From Paracoccaceae bacterium (GTDB taxonomy: Bacteria > Pseudomonadota > Alphaproteobacteria > Rhodobacterales > Rhodobacteraceae), in assembly GCA_028284605.1 (NCBI GenBank), contig JANQRL010000032.1, positions 1-64,000 on the forward strand: DNA of 64,000 bases, in the 5' to 3' direction. The position numbers and the translations under genes were made by a program. The first letter of the stretch is position 1. Every line of letters starts with the position of its first letter. Shown piece after piece: positions 53,205 to 63,281 of the stretch. Below the pieces are notes generated by a model. That model saw only the letters and a list, made by a program, of their open reading frames with translations. It was not told the origin of the DNA and did no database searches.

Positions 53205-54005
53205 ATGACCTATCCGCCGCTCAATACGCTGAAACCCGTGGCAGAGGATATCTGGCTCATCGACGGGCCGGCGATCCGGTTCCTTGGGCTGCCGTTCTCG
53301 ACTCGGGCGACGGTGGTGCGCCTCTCGGATGGCGGGCTCTGGGTGCATTCGCCGACCGAGCTGACCGACGCTTTGCGAGCGGAGATCGACGCCCTTGGGC
53401 CGGTCCGGCACCTGATCGCGCCGAACTGGCTGCACTATGTCTGGGTCGCGCCCTGGCAGGCCGCTTATCCGGACGCGCTGTCCTGGGCCGCACCGGGGGT
53501 TGTGGCGCGGGCGGCGAAGAAGGGGGTGACGCTGCGCTTCGACCGGGACCTTGGCGACGAGGCACCGTCGGAATGGGACGGTCAGATCGCGCAGATGATC
53601 GTGCGGGGTCCGGCCCATAGCGAGGCGGTGTTCTTTCACGGGCCGAGCCGCACGCTGATCCTTACCGACCTGATCGAGAACTTCGAGACAGACCGGATGG
53701 CGTGGTGGCAACGCCCGATTGTCTGGGTTGCCGGGATCGCCGACCCCGACGGCAAGATGCCGATCGACATGGCGATGAGTTTTTCCTTTCACCGCAGGTA
53801 TTTGCAGGGCCGCATCCAGCAGATGATCGACTGGGCGCCGGAGCGGGTGATCCTCTCCCATGGGCGCTGGTACGAGCGCGATGGAGTCAAAGAACTGGAA
53901 CGCGCCTTTCGGCGGGTCCTGCCGCGGGATGCCGGCGAGATTAACCCGAAGAGCCTCGAGGCACGTATCAGACGTATCGAGGCACAACGGGGGAGGCCGA
54001 AATGA
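53205..54005 (+). CDS. DUF4336 (MBL-like) protein
   Basis: A 266-residue protein of the DUF4336 family, a beta-lactamase-like fold found mainly in bacteria and plants and of unknown function. Features are LKPVAEDIWLIDGPAIRFLG at the N-terminus, HLIAPNWLHYVWVAPWQAAYPDA and ERVILSHGRWY near the C-terminus. The canonical HxHxDH motif is absent, as in the family. It overlaps the next gene by four bases and probably shares the gabD transcript. Confidence 0.8.
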   Translation: MTYPPLNTLKPVAEDIWLIDGPAIRFLGLPFSTRATVVRLSDGGLWVHSPTELTDALRAEIDALGPVRHLIAPNWLHYVWVAPWQAAYPDALSWAAPGVVARAAKKGVTLRFDRDLGDEAPSEWDGQIAQMIVRGPAHSEAVFFHGPSRTLILTDLIENFETDRMAWWQRPIVWVAGIADPDGKMPIDMAMSFSFHRRYLQGRIQQMIDWAPERVILSHGRWYERDGVKELERAFRRVLPRDAGEINPKSLEARIRRIEAQRGRPK

Positions 54006-54406
54006 TCCGCATTCTTGTCGTCTGCATGGGGCTCCTCTTCGCCTCCCATCCGGCCACCGCGCAGGACAACAGCGCCATCGAGACCGTCATCGGAACCCAG
54101 CTTCGGGCCTTCAACGACCGCGATGTGGAGACCGCCTGGAGCTTCGCCAGCCCGGCGATCAAGGGGATGTTCGGGACGCCAGAGAATTTCGGCGTGATGG
54201 TGGAGCGCGGCTATCCGATGGTCTGGACCAATTCCGACGCCCAGTTTCTGGAACTCAGGGAGATCAGCGGCCGGCTCTGGCAGAAGGTGATGATCCGCGA
54301 TGCCGCGGGCGGGCTCCATATCCTCGACTATCAGATGGTCGAGACACCCGACGGCTGGCAGATCAATGGCGTTCAGATCCTGCCCGCACCCGATGTGGGC
54401 GCCTGA
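54002..54406 (+). CDS. Secreted DUF4864 protein
   Basis: A 134-residue protein with a signal peptide (ILVVCMGLLFASHPATA before QDNSA) and a DUF4864 domain: IETVIGTQLRAFNDRDVETAWSFAS, MFGTPENFGVMVERGYPMVW and the closing GWQINGVQIL. The fold is probably SnoaL/NTF2-like. It is likely periplasmic, of unknown role, and translationally coupled to the DUF4336 gene. Confidence 0.82.
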   Translation: MIRILVVCMGLLFASHPATAQDNSAIETVIGTQLRAFNDRDVETAWSFASPAIKGMFGTPENFGVMVERGYPMVWTNSDAQFLELREISGRLWQKVMIRDAAGGLHILDYQMVETPDGWQINGVQILPAPDVGA

Positions 54407-54437
54407 CTGCGCAGCACCTTTCTAACGCCGGCAACCC

Positions 54438-54451
54438 CCACCGAACGGTGG
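54438..54451 (+). terminator. Weak hairpin after the gabD-DUF operon
   Basis: CCACC, loop GAAC, GGTGG about 32 bases after the DUF4864 stop, without a T-run directly behind. A 10-base palindrome AGGGCGCCCT follows about 15 bases later. Termination is plausible but not strongly supported. Confidence 0.35.
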
Positions 54452-54577
54452 CCTCAGGGGCTCTTTAGGGCGCCCTGATACCCCTTCTTGCCATCCGGAC
54501 GACGCGCGCCCGGTGGACTGGATCGATATGCGCCGGGCGCCGGGCCCCCCGCCCCGCATCGGCCGAGAGGGGATAGC

Positions 54578-56869
54578 ATGAACAAGGCGATTACCGACGG
54601 GCTGGTCCTGATGCCGCCCGCCTTTGCGGATGGGCTCGATGTCTGGTCGAGCGGCGACGGCACCCCGGGCTCGGACACCTATGCCGGGTCCGGCACCGGC
54701 GCCTTCGTCCCGGCGGATCAGGATTTCGGCGGCTGTCTCGAAGTCGTCAAGGCACAGTCGGTCACGCGGGTGCGCTATATGGGCGAAACACCGATCCTGC
54801 CGGGCTGCTATCTCCAGGTCACTGTCCGGATCAAGGCGGTGGCCGGCGCCCTGCCCTCTGTCCGCATCTCCGGCTGGCCGGGCGGCGCCGGCGGGACCAA
54901 GGTCAACGGCCTGCCGGAGTTCGCCGAGTCCGTGGCGCTGACCAGCTACGGCGATGTCGTCGAGGTCCGCGCGATCATCGGCACCGGCGACCGGACCGGG
55001 GTCGACATGACCTGGACCGGAGCGCTCTACGGGTATATCGGGCTCGACCTGACCGGCCCGAATGGCGGCGTCGTGCGGATCGACGACATCTCGATCGAGG
55101 ATGTGACCGGTGTCTTCCTGCGCGATCTCCTCGGCTTCGTCGATGTCCGGGACTACGGTGCCAAGGGCGATGGCACCACGAACGATGCCGATGCCTTCGA
55201 GGCGGCGGACGCGGATGCCAATGGCCGCACCGTCCTGGTCTCAGACGGCACCTACCTGCTGGCCAACAATGTCAGCATGCAAAGCGAGGTGAAGTTCGCC
55301 GGCCAGGTGGTGATGCCCGACAGCGCGCGGCTCATCCTGCGCCGCAACTTCGACTATCCGTCCTATCTCGACGCCTTCGGCGGCGACGAGGACATGGCGT
55401 TCCGCAAGGCGTTTCAGGCGCTGCTGAATTTCACCGATCACGAATCCCTCGATCTCGAAGGCCGGCGTATCCGGCTCCAGGGGCCGCTCGACATGCAGGC
55501 GGTGGAGGGCACCAAGACCCAGTTCGCGGTCCGCCGGGTGATCCGCAACGGCCAGTTCGAGCCGCAGGCGGGGCCGGCCTGGGATCCGGACGTCGTCACC
55601 TCCCAGGCGACCTATGCGCCGGCCTCGCCGACGACGCTGAGCAATGTCGCCAACATCGCCAATATCCAGCGCGGCAGCCTGATCGAGGGCAATGGCGTGG
55701 GCCGCGAGGTCTATGTGCGGGAAGTCAATGTCGGCGCGGGCTCCCTCACGCTCAGCCAGCCGCTCTACGATGCCGAGGGCACCCAGACCTTCACCTTCAC
55801 CCGCTTCAAATACATGCTGGATTTCAGCGGCTTCAACGACCTGAGCCAGTTCGTGATCTCGGATGTCGAGTTCCAGTGTTCCGGCCATGCGAGCGGCATC
55901 ATGCTGGCGCGGCAGGGCAATACGTTCCATCTGCGCGACTGTTTCATCACGCGGCCTCGCGACCGCGGCCTGACCTCCATCGGTGGCGGTTGTCAGGGGA
56001 TGATGATCGACCGCTGCAACTTTCAGTCGAACGAGATGCCGCTACGGGTCCAGGACCGCTCCACCATCGCGTTTAACTGCAACGCCAACGACGTGAAGAT
56101 CCGCGACAACCGCACCGCGCTCTTCAAGCATTTCTGCGTGATCGGCGGCTCGGGGAGCACGATCGTCGGCAATCACTGGTTCCACGGTGATAGCGAGACC
56201 GACGGCGTGCGGCTCGGCGGGATCATCTTCACGATCCCCAACGTCAAGTCGATCGTGACCGGCAATTACGTCGACAACAACTTCATCGAATGGACCAATG
56301 AGCACAGCGCCGATCCCGCGCTCGGCGAGCAGTTCTCCTTTGGCGGGCTGACGATCACCGGCAACATCTTCACGACCAACGACGTGGCCGACTGGTTCAA
56401 CTTCATCGTGGTGAAGCCCTATGGGCCGGGCCACTATCTCAACGGGTTCAGTTGCGTCAGCAACGTCTTCCGCTCGATCAACGGCTTCATCGACCGGGTA
56501 GAGAGCGTGGACACCACATTTGCCGATCTCGACTACGGGCGGATGCGGCACGTCACCTTTGAAGGCAACGTGTTTCACGCGGTGCGCGACGAGATCGCCA
56601 ACCCGGTCAGCGTGGTCCTCGAGGAGACCGTGCCGGAGCGGGTCTGGGTCTCGGATCCGTTGGTCAATCTGCCATTCGGCGGCAGGGTGCGGACCATCGA
56701 GACCTGCCATCCCGATGGCCGCGTCGCCGACGAGTTCGACGAGGCGGTCTATGACGCGCCCTGGCTCGATCCGGAGTTCGGGCCGGACCGCGACCAGTTC
56801 CGCGTGGTCTGGCGCGTGCCCACGACCGGCAGGGTGCGGGCCCGGGTGCGGATCGACAATCCGCTCTGA
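54578..56869 (+). CDS. Large right-handed beta-helix protein (pectate-lyase/GH28-like)
   Basis: A 763-residue protein without a recognisable signal peptide. Residues about 1-185 form a beta-rich N-terminal region (carbohydrate-binding-like). The motif DYGAKGDGTTNDADAF near residue 192 opens a pectate-lyase-superfamily beta-helix, which continues through repeated asparagine-rich turns (MMIDRCNFQSNEMPLRV, SIVTGNYVDNNFIEW, LTITGNIFTTNDV). A short C-terminal domain ends RVRARVRIDNPL. Such proteins serve as tail spikes, capsule depolymerases or exopolysaccharide-modifying enzymes. Rhodobacteraceae gene-transfer-agent head spikes are one possible relative, but no GTA genes are nearby. Monocistronic, followed by a terminator. 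Confidence 0.75.
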   Translation: MNKAITDGLVLMPPAFADGLDVWSSGDGTPGSDTYAGSGTGAFVPADQDFGGCLEVVKAQSVTRVRYMGETPILPGCYLQVTVRIKAVAGALPSVRISGWPGGAGGTKVNGLPEFAESVALTSYGDVVEVRAIIGTGDRTGVDMTWTGALYGYIGLDLTGPNGGVVRIDDISIEDVTGVFLRDLLGFVDVRDYGAKGDGTTNDADAFEAADADANGRTVLVSDGTYLLANNVSMQSEVKFAGQVVMPDSARLILRRNFDYPSYLDAFGGDEDMAFRKAFQALLNFTDHESLDLEGRRIRLQGPLDMQAVEGTKTQFAVRRVIRNGQFEPQAGPAWDPDVVTSQATYAPASPTTLSNVANIANIQRGSLIEGNGVGREVYVREVNVGAGSLTLSQPLYDAEGTQTFTFTRFKYMLDFSGFNDLSQFVISDVEFQCSGHASGIMLARQGNTFHLRDCFITRPRDRGLTSIGGGCQGMMIDRCNFQSNEMPLRVQDRSTIAFNCNANDVKIRDNRTALFKHFCVIGGSGSTIVGNHWFHGDSETDGVRLGGIIFTIPNVKSIVTGNYVDNNFIEWTNEHSADPALGEQFSFGGLTITGNIFTTNDVADWFNFIVVKPYGPGHYLNGFSCVSNVFRSINGFIDRVESVDTTFADLDYGRMRHVTFEGNVFHAVRDEIANPVSVVLEETVPERVWVSDPLVNLPFGGRVRTIETCHPDGRVADEFDEAVYDAPWLDPEFGPDRDQFRVVWRVPTTGRVRARVRIDNPL

Positions 56870-56887
56870 TCCGTCCGACATTCGATC

Positions 56888-56930
56888 AGAGGGTGCCGAT
56901 TTCGGCGCCCTCTTGCCCATTAATTGGGCA
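56888..56930 (+). terminator. Two hairpins after the beta-helix gene
   Basis: A 10-bp stem (AGAGGGTGCC / GGCGCCCTCT, loop GATTTC, one G-U) at 56888-56913 is followed directly by TGCCCA, loop TTAAT, TGGGCA (56914-56930). The first looks like the terminator of the beta-helix gene. Confidence 0.6.
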
Positions 56931-56969
56931 GTGGGGAAAGAAGGCCGGCGCCAGAATCTGGACAGCGAT

Positions 56970-57000
56970 CCGGGGGACTGTCAGGCCGAGCATCCCCCGG
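56970..57000 (+). promoter_or_regulatory. Stem-loop just upstream of ureD
   Basis: CCGGGGGA and TCCCCCGG form an 8-bp perfect stem around 15 bases, immediately before the ureD frame opens. It could be part of the urease leader or a second terminator of the upstream gene. Confidence 0.4.
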
Positions 57001-57006
57001 CCATGA

Positions 57007-57882
57007 TGGTCCGACCTTCGCGACCCGGACATTGCCGCCATCACCTTCTCCAACCCGATCACCCGGACCGCCGCGACGCCCGTCCGGCCGCCCCGCGCCC
57101 GCGGGACGCTGAGCCTTTCAGCCCGCGCGGACCGGACCTCTGGCCGAACCCGGATCGCCGCCTTCCGCACCTCAGGCTCTCTGAAGGGGCTGTTTCCCCA
57201 GGGGAGCACCGACTGCCTCCAGATCGTCGCTTTGAACACTGCCGGGGGCATGACCGGGGGTGACCGGTTCGACGTGGCGCTTGGGGCGCAGGACGACGCC
57301 CATGTTCTGTTCACGACCCAAGCCGCGGAGCGGGGCTACCGTGCGCCGGGGCAGGAACCGGGTCGAGCCTCCCTTACATTGGCGGCTTCGCAGGGGGCCC
57401 GGATCGACTGGCTGCCCCAGGAGACGATCCTTTATGACGGTGCCCGTTTGCACCGCCGGATCGAAGCCGATCTGGCAGGCGACGCGCGGCTGCTTCTGGT
57501 GGAACCTATCGTATTCGGCCGCATGGCGATGGGCGAGAGCTGTCGGTCCGGGGCGCTCGTCGATCAATGGCGCGTGCGGCGCGACGGGCGGCTCATCTTT
57601 GCCGACGCGCTGCGGATCGGCGGCGATATCGCCGGGTTGCTCGACCGGACCGCCATTGGTGTTGGTGCGCGGGCCATGGCGACACTGCTCCATGTCGGGC
57701 CCGACGCCGCGGCTCTGGCGAAGACGATCCGGCCGCCGGCCCCCTCCGGCGCCGCCCTGATCGCGGATGACATTCTTCTCGTCCGGTTGCTGGCCGCTGA
57801 TGGGTTTGCCCTTCGGCGGAGCCTCGTGCCTCTCGTGGAGCGGCTGAGCGGGCGGCCCGTTCCGAAGGTCTGGAGATTATAG
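57007..57882 (+). CDS. ureD: Urease accessory protein UreD (start codon unclear)
   Basis: UreD forms part of the UreDFG complex that loads nickel into urease. The frame is open from 57007, just after an in-frame TGA, to 57882. Homology is clear from about 57097 (RARGTLSLSARAD), through GSLKGLFPQ, LNTAGGMTGGDRFDVAL and the closing GRPVPKVWRL. There is no ATG, GTG or TTG before TTG 57232, which lies inside the conserved core. Either a rare start such as ATT 57031 is used, or a base change or sequence error has removed the start. It begins the urease operon, 3 bp before ureA. Confidence 0.8.
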   Translation, partial: WSDLRDPDIAAITFSNPITRTAATPVRPPRARGTLSLSARADRTSGRTRIAAFRTSGSLKGLFPQGSTDCLQIVALNTAGGMTGGDRFDVALGAQDDAHVLFTTQAAERGYRAPGQEPGRASLTLAASQGARIDWLPQETILYDGARLHRRIEADLAGDARLLLVEPIVFGRMAMGESCRSGALVDQWRVRRDGRLIFADALRIGGDIAGLLDRTAIGVGARAMATLLHVGPDAAALAKTIRPPAPSGAALIADDILLVRLLAADGFALRRSLVPLVERLSGRPVPKVWRL

Positions 57883-57885
57883 ACG

Positions 57886-58188
57886 ATGCAGCTCACCCCC
57901 CGGGAAAAGGACAAACTCATTGTCGCGATGGCGGCGGAAGTGGCGCGCAGGCGGCTCGCCCGCGGCGTCAGGCTGAACCACCCCGAAGCCATCGCGCTCA
58001 TTACCGACGCGGTGGTCGAGGGCGCGCGGGACGGCCGTTCCGTGGCGGACCTGATGCAGGCGGGGGCCGAGGTGGTGAGCCGCGATCAGGTGATGGAGGG
58101 CGTGGCCGAGATGATCCACGAGGTACAGGTCGAGGCGACGTTTCCGGACGGGACCAAGCTAGTGACGGTCCATGAGCCGATCCGATGA
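57886..58188 (+). CDS. ureA: Urease subunit gamma
   Basis: A 100-residue gamma subunit of urease, structural partner of UreB and UreC in the cytoplasmic nickel enzyme that hydrolyses urea. [45 protein letters not shown] and the C-terminal VTVHEPIR are standard. Its stop overlaps a possible early start of ureB. Confidence 0.96.
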   Translation: MQLTPREKDKLIVAMAAEVARRRLARGVRLNHPEAIALITDAVVEGARDGRSVADLMQAGAEVVSRDQVMEGVAEMIHEVQVEATFPDGTKLVTVHEPIR

Positions 58189-58214
58189 GCGGGTCGGAAG
58201 AACAGGAGCATGCG

Positions 58215-58520
58215 ATGATCCCTGGAGAGGTAATGACCGCCGAGGGTGACCTGGAACTGAACGCGGGCGCCGAAGCGGTGACCCTGATGGTCGCCAATAC
58301 CGGCGACCGCCCGGTCCAGGTCGGCTCGCATTACCATTTCGCCGAGGCCAATGCGGCGCTCGATTTCGACCGCGAGGCAGCCCGTGGACGCCGCCTCGAC
58401 ATCGCAGCGGGGACCGCTGTACGGTTTGAGCCCGGGCAGCGGCGCGAGGTGGCATTGATCCCCATCGGAGGCGCGCGGCGCATCTACGGGTTCAATCAGA
58501 AGGTCATGGGGGAGCTCTGA
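58215..58520 (+). CDS. ureB: Urease subunit beta
   Basis: A 101-residue beta subunit, [20 protein letters not shown] at the start, then [22 protein letters not shown] and the typical YGFNQKVMG end. The start at 58215 matches the family and has AGGAG upstream; an in-frame ATG at 58185 would add ten residues. A methyltransferase gene begins two bases after its stop, separating it from ureC. Confidence 0.95.
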   Translation: MIPGEVMTAEGDLELNAGAEAVTLMVANTGDRPVQVGSHYHFAEANAALDFDREAARGRRLDIAAGTAVRFEPGQRREVALIPIGGARRIYGFNQKVMGEL

Positions 58521-58522
58521 CA

Positions 58523-59464
58523 ATGCCGCGCGGAACCGATGACGACACCCCAGGAACCGTCTCGGATCGATCCCCTCAACGGTGGCCCGGGCGCCAGTCG
58601 GACGATGTGGCCGCGGCGGCTGATCATGCCGATGCAGCGCGCATTGAGGCCGAGATGGATGACGGTGAAGCGGACAGCGCGGCGGACCGCTGGCCGGCAA
58701 CCACCGTCGAAGCGCTGAATGACTACCTCTCCACCGGCATCCACAAGGTCAACGGGTGGTGTGTTCCGCAGCTCTGGCAGTCGATCTGGCCCCTCGCCCT
58801 GGAGATCGGACCGGGACCCGTCGCGGAGATCGGCGTCTTTGAGGGCAAGTTCTTGATCGGGCTGTGCAAGACCTTCGACGCCGCGGGTCGGTTCGATGCG
58901 ATCGCGCTCGACGTCTTTGACATGCAGGAATTCAATCTCGATGGCGCCGGCGTCGGAAAGAAGGACATCTTGGCGTCCAACATCGAAGCTCACGGCCTGG
59001 ACAAAGGCGCCTTGCATTGCGTTGAGGTCGATTCGCTGACCCTGAGATCGCGGGAGGCACAGGAGTTCTGCGAGCGATATGGCCGCGTCGCGTTCTTTTC
59101 GGTGGATGGCTGCCACGAAGTCGTTCACACCGTGCGGGACATCGAATTCGCGATGGAGGTCACCGAAAACAACGGCCTGATCGCGGTCGATGATTACACC
59201 AATCCGAATTGGCCCGGAGTGCAGGAGGCCATCGCGCGGATGTATCTGATGCGGTCCTATGCCTTCGTGCCGCTTGTCGTGACGTGCAACAAGCTCCTGC
59301 TGTGCAGCCTTTCCTATCACGCCAAGTACTTGAAGGTGATCGAAAACTACCTCCGGGCCCATCACGAGACGACCCGGTTCAAACGGGTCACCCGTTTTGG
59401 GTTCCCGACCTTGACGGTCCAGCCGAACCTCCAGACCTGGACCGACCTCGCGATGCCAGACTGA
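58523..59464 (+). CDS. Class I SAM-dependent methyltransferase-like protein inside the urease operon
   Basis: A 313-residue protein. After a polar, Asp/Ala-rich N-terminal region of about 55 residues comes a Rossmann-like methyltransferase fold: VAEIGVFEGKFLIGL (SAM-binding motif I), IALDVFDMQEFN (motif II acidic residue), VAFFSVDGCHEVVHTVRDIE and NGLIAVDDYTNPNWPGVQE. It resembles the Methyltransf_24-type family. It is inserted between ureB and ureC, two bases after ureB. Nothing links it to urease maturation, so it may be cargo or may modify a small molecule. Base composition looks slightly lower in GC than the ure genes. Confidence 0.72.
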   Translation: MPRGTDDDTPGTVSDRSPQRWPGRQSDDVAAAADHADAARIEAEMDDGEADSAADRWPATTVEALNDYLSTGIHKVNGWCVPQLWQSIWPLALEIGPGPVAEIGVFEGKFLIGLCKTFDAAGRFDAIALDVFDMQEFNLDGAGVGKKDILASNIEAHGLDKGALHCVEVDSLTLRSREAQEFCERYGRVAFFSVDGCHEVVHTVRDIEFAMEVTENNGLIAVDDYTNPNWPGVQEAIARMYLMRSYAFVPLVVTCNKLLLCSLSYHAKYLKVIENYLRAHHETTRFKRVTRFGFPTLTVQPNLQTWTDLAMPD

Positions 59465-59522
59465 CCGGCGCGCGACGAACCGGACCCTCCGGCTGGACAA
59501 GCGATCTCGAAAGGACCCTTGA

Positions 59523-61232
<1,710 letters not shown>

Positions 61233-61347
61233 GACGAGTGAATTGCATCATCGGCAATGCTGCATTGCAGAAAGGGTGGTTACATGACAGATTCTACGCA
61301 CTATTCTGAAGACCATGGGAGGAAACCGACCCGAACGGAGGTTTCCA

Positions 61348-61572
61348 ATGGCACTTCACGACACCGACCTGAGCCTGCCCCCGCGCCTGCGGCAGCGGAT
61401 CGACCAGTTCTTCGCGGGGCTTGGTCAGGGCTTCAACGCCTATATCGAACGGCGCTCGCGGATGGACGAGATCGAGGCGCTGAATGCACTCAGCGACGAG
61501 GAGCTGCTGAAGCGCGGCATAAGGCGGGACGACATCCCGCGCTACGTCTTCCGCGACATCACGGGCGTCTGA
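61348..61572 (+). CDS. DUF1127-family small protein
   Basis: A 74-residue basic/acidic protein with the DUF1127 (YjiS-like) core: RSRMDEIEALNALSDEELLKRGIRRDDIPRYVF. GGAGG lies seven bases before the ATG at 61348. An AT-rich stretch at 61233-61347 in front may hold its own promoter. DUF1127 proteins in alphaproteobacteria are often RNA-binding or phosphate/nitrogen-stress-related. Why one lies between ureC and ureE is unknown. Confidence 0.82.
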   Translation: MALHDTDLSLPPRLRQRIDQFFAGLGQGFNAYIERRSRMDEIEALNALSDEELLKRGIRRDDIPRYVFRDITGV

Positions 61573-62162
61573 GCCCCGTCGCCAAAGGGCTGGCGGGGGC
61601 GCTCCTGAGCCTCCTGCCGGCCGCCACCCTGGCCTGCCCCACCGCCGCCGACCTCGCCGGCGGCATCCGGCTCTCTTTCGACGACGGCGGGACGGAGATC
61701 TATACCGGTCGGGAAAACGGCGTGATCCGGGTCGATGGCAGCTATGACGACGATCCCACCTACCGGTACGAGCTTGGCCAGGGCAGCTACCTGCTCTCCA
61801 GCATCGACATCGTCGACGGCGCGCCGGATCTCGGCACGCGGGTGACCTACAGCTACCCGATGCCGGCAGCGGAGATGCCCGCGATCGCGCCCGCGCAGCG
61901 CTGGCAGCTCGATGTCGTTTCGGCCAGCACCGACGGGGTGTTCCCGGAAGGCCAGAGCTACGCGACCAGTGAGGAGCGCAGCGTCAGTATTGGCGGCTGC
62001 GAGTACCGGGCCATCGATATGATCATCGCCTATGACGACGACAGCCAGTCGACGGACGGCCTCGTCTTCCTGCCAGACCTGGGCTTCGGTTTCCTCGCCT
62101 GGTTCGAGGATAGCGACGGCCGCAGCACCTATACGCCGGTCGAGATCGGGGCGGTGCAGTGA
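61569..62162 (+). CDS. Secreted hypothetical protein in the urease operon
   Basis: About 197 residues: a signal-peptide-like N-terminus (VAKGLAGALLSLLPAATLA before CPTAADL) and a beta-rich, acidic domain with two cysteines (the N-terminal CPTA and SIGGCEYRAIDMIIAYDDD). The frame has no ATG, GTG or TTG where translation should begin. CTG at 61569 overlaps the DUF1127 stop (CTGA) and fits the signal peptide. I do not recognise the family. It overlaps the ureE GTG by four bases, so it is genuinely part of the transcript. Confidence 0.6.
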   Translation: MSPVAKGLAGALLSLLPAATLACPTAADLAGGIRLSFDDGGTEIYTGRENGVIRVDGSYDDDPTYRYELGQGSYLLSSIDIVDGAPDLGTRVTYSYPMPAAEMPAIAPAQRWQLDVVSASTDGVFPEGQSYATSEERSVSIGGCEYRAIDMIIAYDDDSQSTDGLVFLPDLGFGFLAWFEDSDGRSTYTPVEIGAVQ

Positions 62163-62650
62163 GCGACCTGCCCGTGGCGCGCGACTTGGTGCGGGCGGCC
62201 GGGGGCCCGGCGGCGGACCGGATCGCCCTGACCTATGAGGGGCGCTTTCTGCGCCGCAAGCGGCTGGTGGCCGAGGGCGGGCTGGCCTTTCTGGTCGATC
62301 TGGCGCGCACCGCCTCGCTGGAGGATGGAGATGCCTTCGTGTTCGAGGACGGTCGCCGCATCGCTGTGGCTGCGGCGCCGGAGCCGCTCCTGGAGGTGAC
62401 GGGGGAGGGTCTCGCACGCCTCGCCTGGCATATCGGCAACCGTCATGCGCCCTGTCAGATCGAGGCCGACCGCCTGCTGATCGCCCCGGACCCGGTGCTG
62501 CGCGACATGCTGGTGCGGCTCGGCGCCGAGGTCCGGGAGGTGACTGAGCCCTTCACCCCCGAAGGCGGCGCCTATGGCGAAGGCCGCACCCATGGCCACA
62601 GCCATTCCCACGACCACGGGTCCTCCCACGATCACGGCCATGCGCACTGA
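62159..62650 (+). CDS. ureE: Urease accessory protein UreE
   Basis: A 163-residue nickel metallochaperone. The N-terminal domain contains LTYEGRFLRRKRLVAEGG, the central metal-binding region has WHIGNRHAPCQIEADRLLI, and the C-terminus is histidine-rich (HGHSHSHDHGSSHDHGHAH), able to hold several nickel ions. The start is GTG, overlapping the preceding gene. The end overlaps ureF. Confidence 0.95.
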   Translation: MSDLPVARDLVRAAGGPAADRIALTYEGRFLRRKRLVAEGGLAFLVDLARTASLEDGDAFVFEDGRRIAVAAAPEPLLEVTGEGLARLAWHIGNRHAPCQIEADRLLIAPDPVLRDMLVRLGAEVREVTEPFTPEGGAYGEGRTHGHSHSHDHGSSHDHGHAH

Positions 62651-63281
62651 GGCGCTGCTGACCCTCGCGCAATGGCTCTCGCCGAGCTATCCGGTGGGCG
62701 GCTTCGCCTGGTCTCACGGGCTCGAAGCGGCGGTGGCGGCTGGCGCGGTGACGGACGCGGCGACCCTGGAGGGCTGGCTGAGCGATCTCTTGCGGCACGG
62801 CACGGGGCGCAACGATGGGATCCTGCTCAAGGCCGCCTATGAGGCGGAGCCGGAGTCTCTCTCGGACCTCGCCGATCTTGTCGCAGCGCTCGCCCCTTCG
62901 GCAACCCGCCGGGCGGAGACCTGCGAACAGGGCACGGCCTTCGCGCGGACGACCCGTGCGGCCTGGGGCCTCGACCTGCCCGACCTGCCCTACCCCGTCG
63001 CCGTGGGCCGCGCGGCACGGCTTGCCGACCTGCCGCTGGAACCCGTCGCTCAGCTCTACGCGCAATCCATGGTCTCGAACCTGATCCAGGCCGCCCTGCG
63101 CCTGATGCCGCTGGGCCAGACCGCGGGCGCCGAAATCCTGGCGCGGCTCTCAAGTGTCGTCGCGGATGTGGTCGGAGACGCCCTGACCTGCGACCTCGAC
63201 GACCTCGGCGGCTGCGCATTCGCCATCGACACGGCGGCGATGCGCGGGCAGGCCCTTGAGCCCAGGATTTTTCGGTCGTGA
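62640..63281 (+). CDS. ureF: Urease accessory protein UreF
   Basis: A 213-residue all-helical protein that regulates UreG GTPase activity in the UreDFG complex. LTLAQWLSPSYPVGGFAWSHGLE at the N-terminus is diagnostic; NDGILLKAAYEAEP and the C-terminal RLMPLGQTAGAEIL follow. The start at 62640 overlaps the histidine-rich end of ureE. The end overlaps the DUF3995 gene. Confidence 0.94.
   Translation: MRTEALLTLAQWLSPSYPVGGFAWSHGLEAAVAAGAVTDAATLEGWLSDLLRHGTGRNDGILLKAAYEAEPESLSDLADLVAALAPSATRRAETCEQGTAFARTTRAAWGLDLPDLPYPVAVGRAARLADLPLEPVAQLYAQSMVSNLIQAALRLMPLGQTAGAEILARLSSVVADVVGDALTCDLDDLGGCAFAIDTAAMRGQALEPRIFRS

Noticed and set aside
50850-53987. 1045-codon minus-strand frame spanning gabD and the DUF4336 gene
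   Set aside because: Only its last 257 codons (from 51623) resemble a protein family. The rest is antisense to a clear aldehyde dehydrogenase and the DUF4336 gene.
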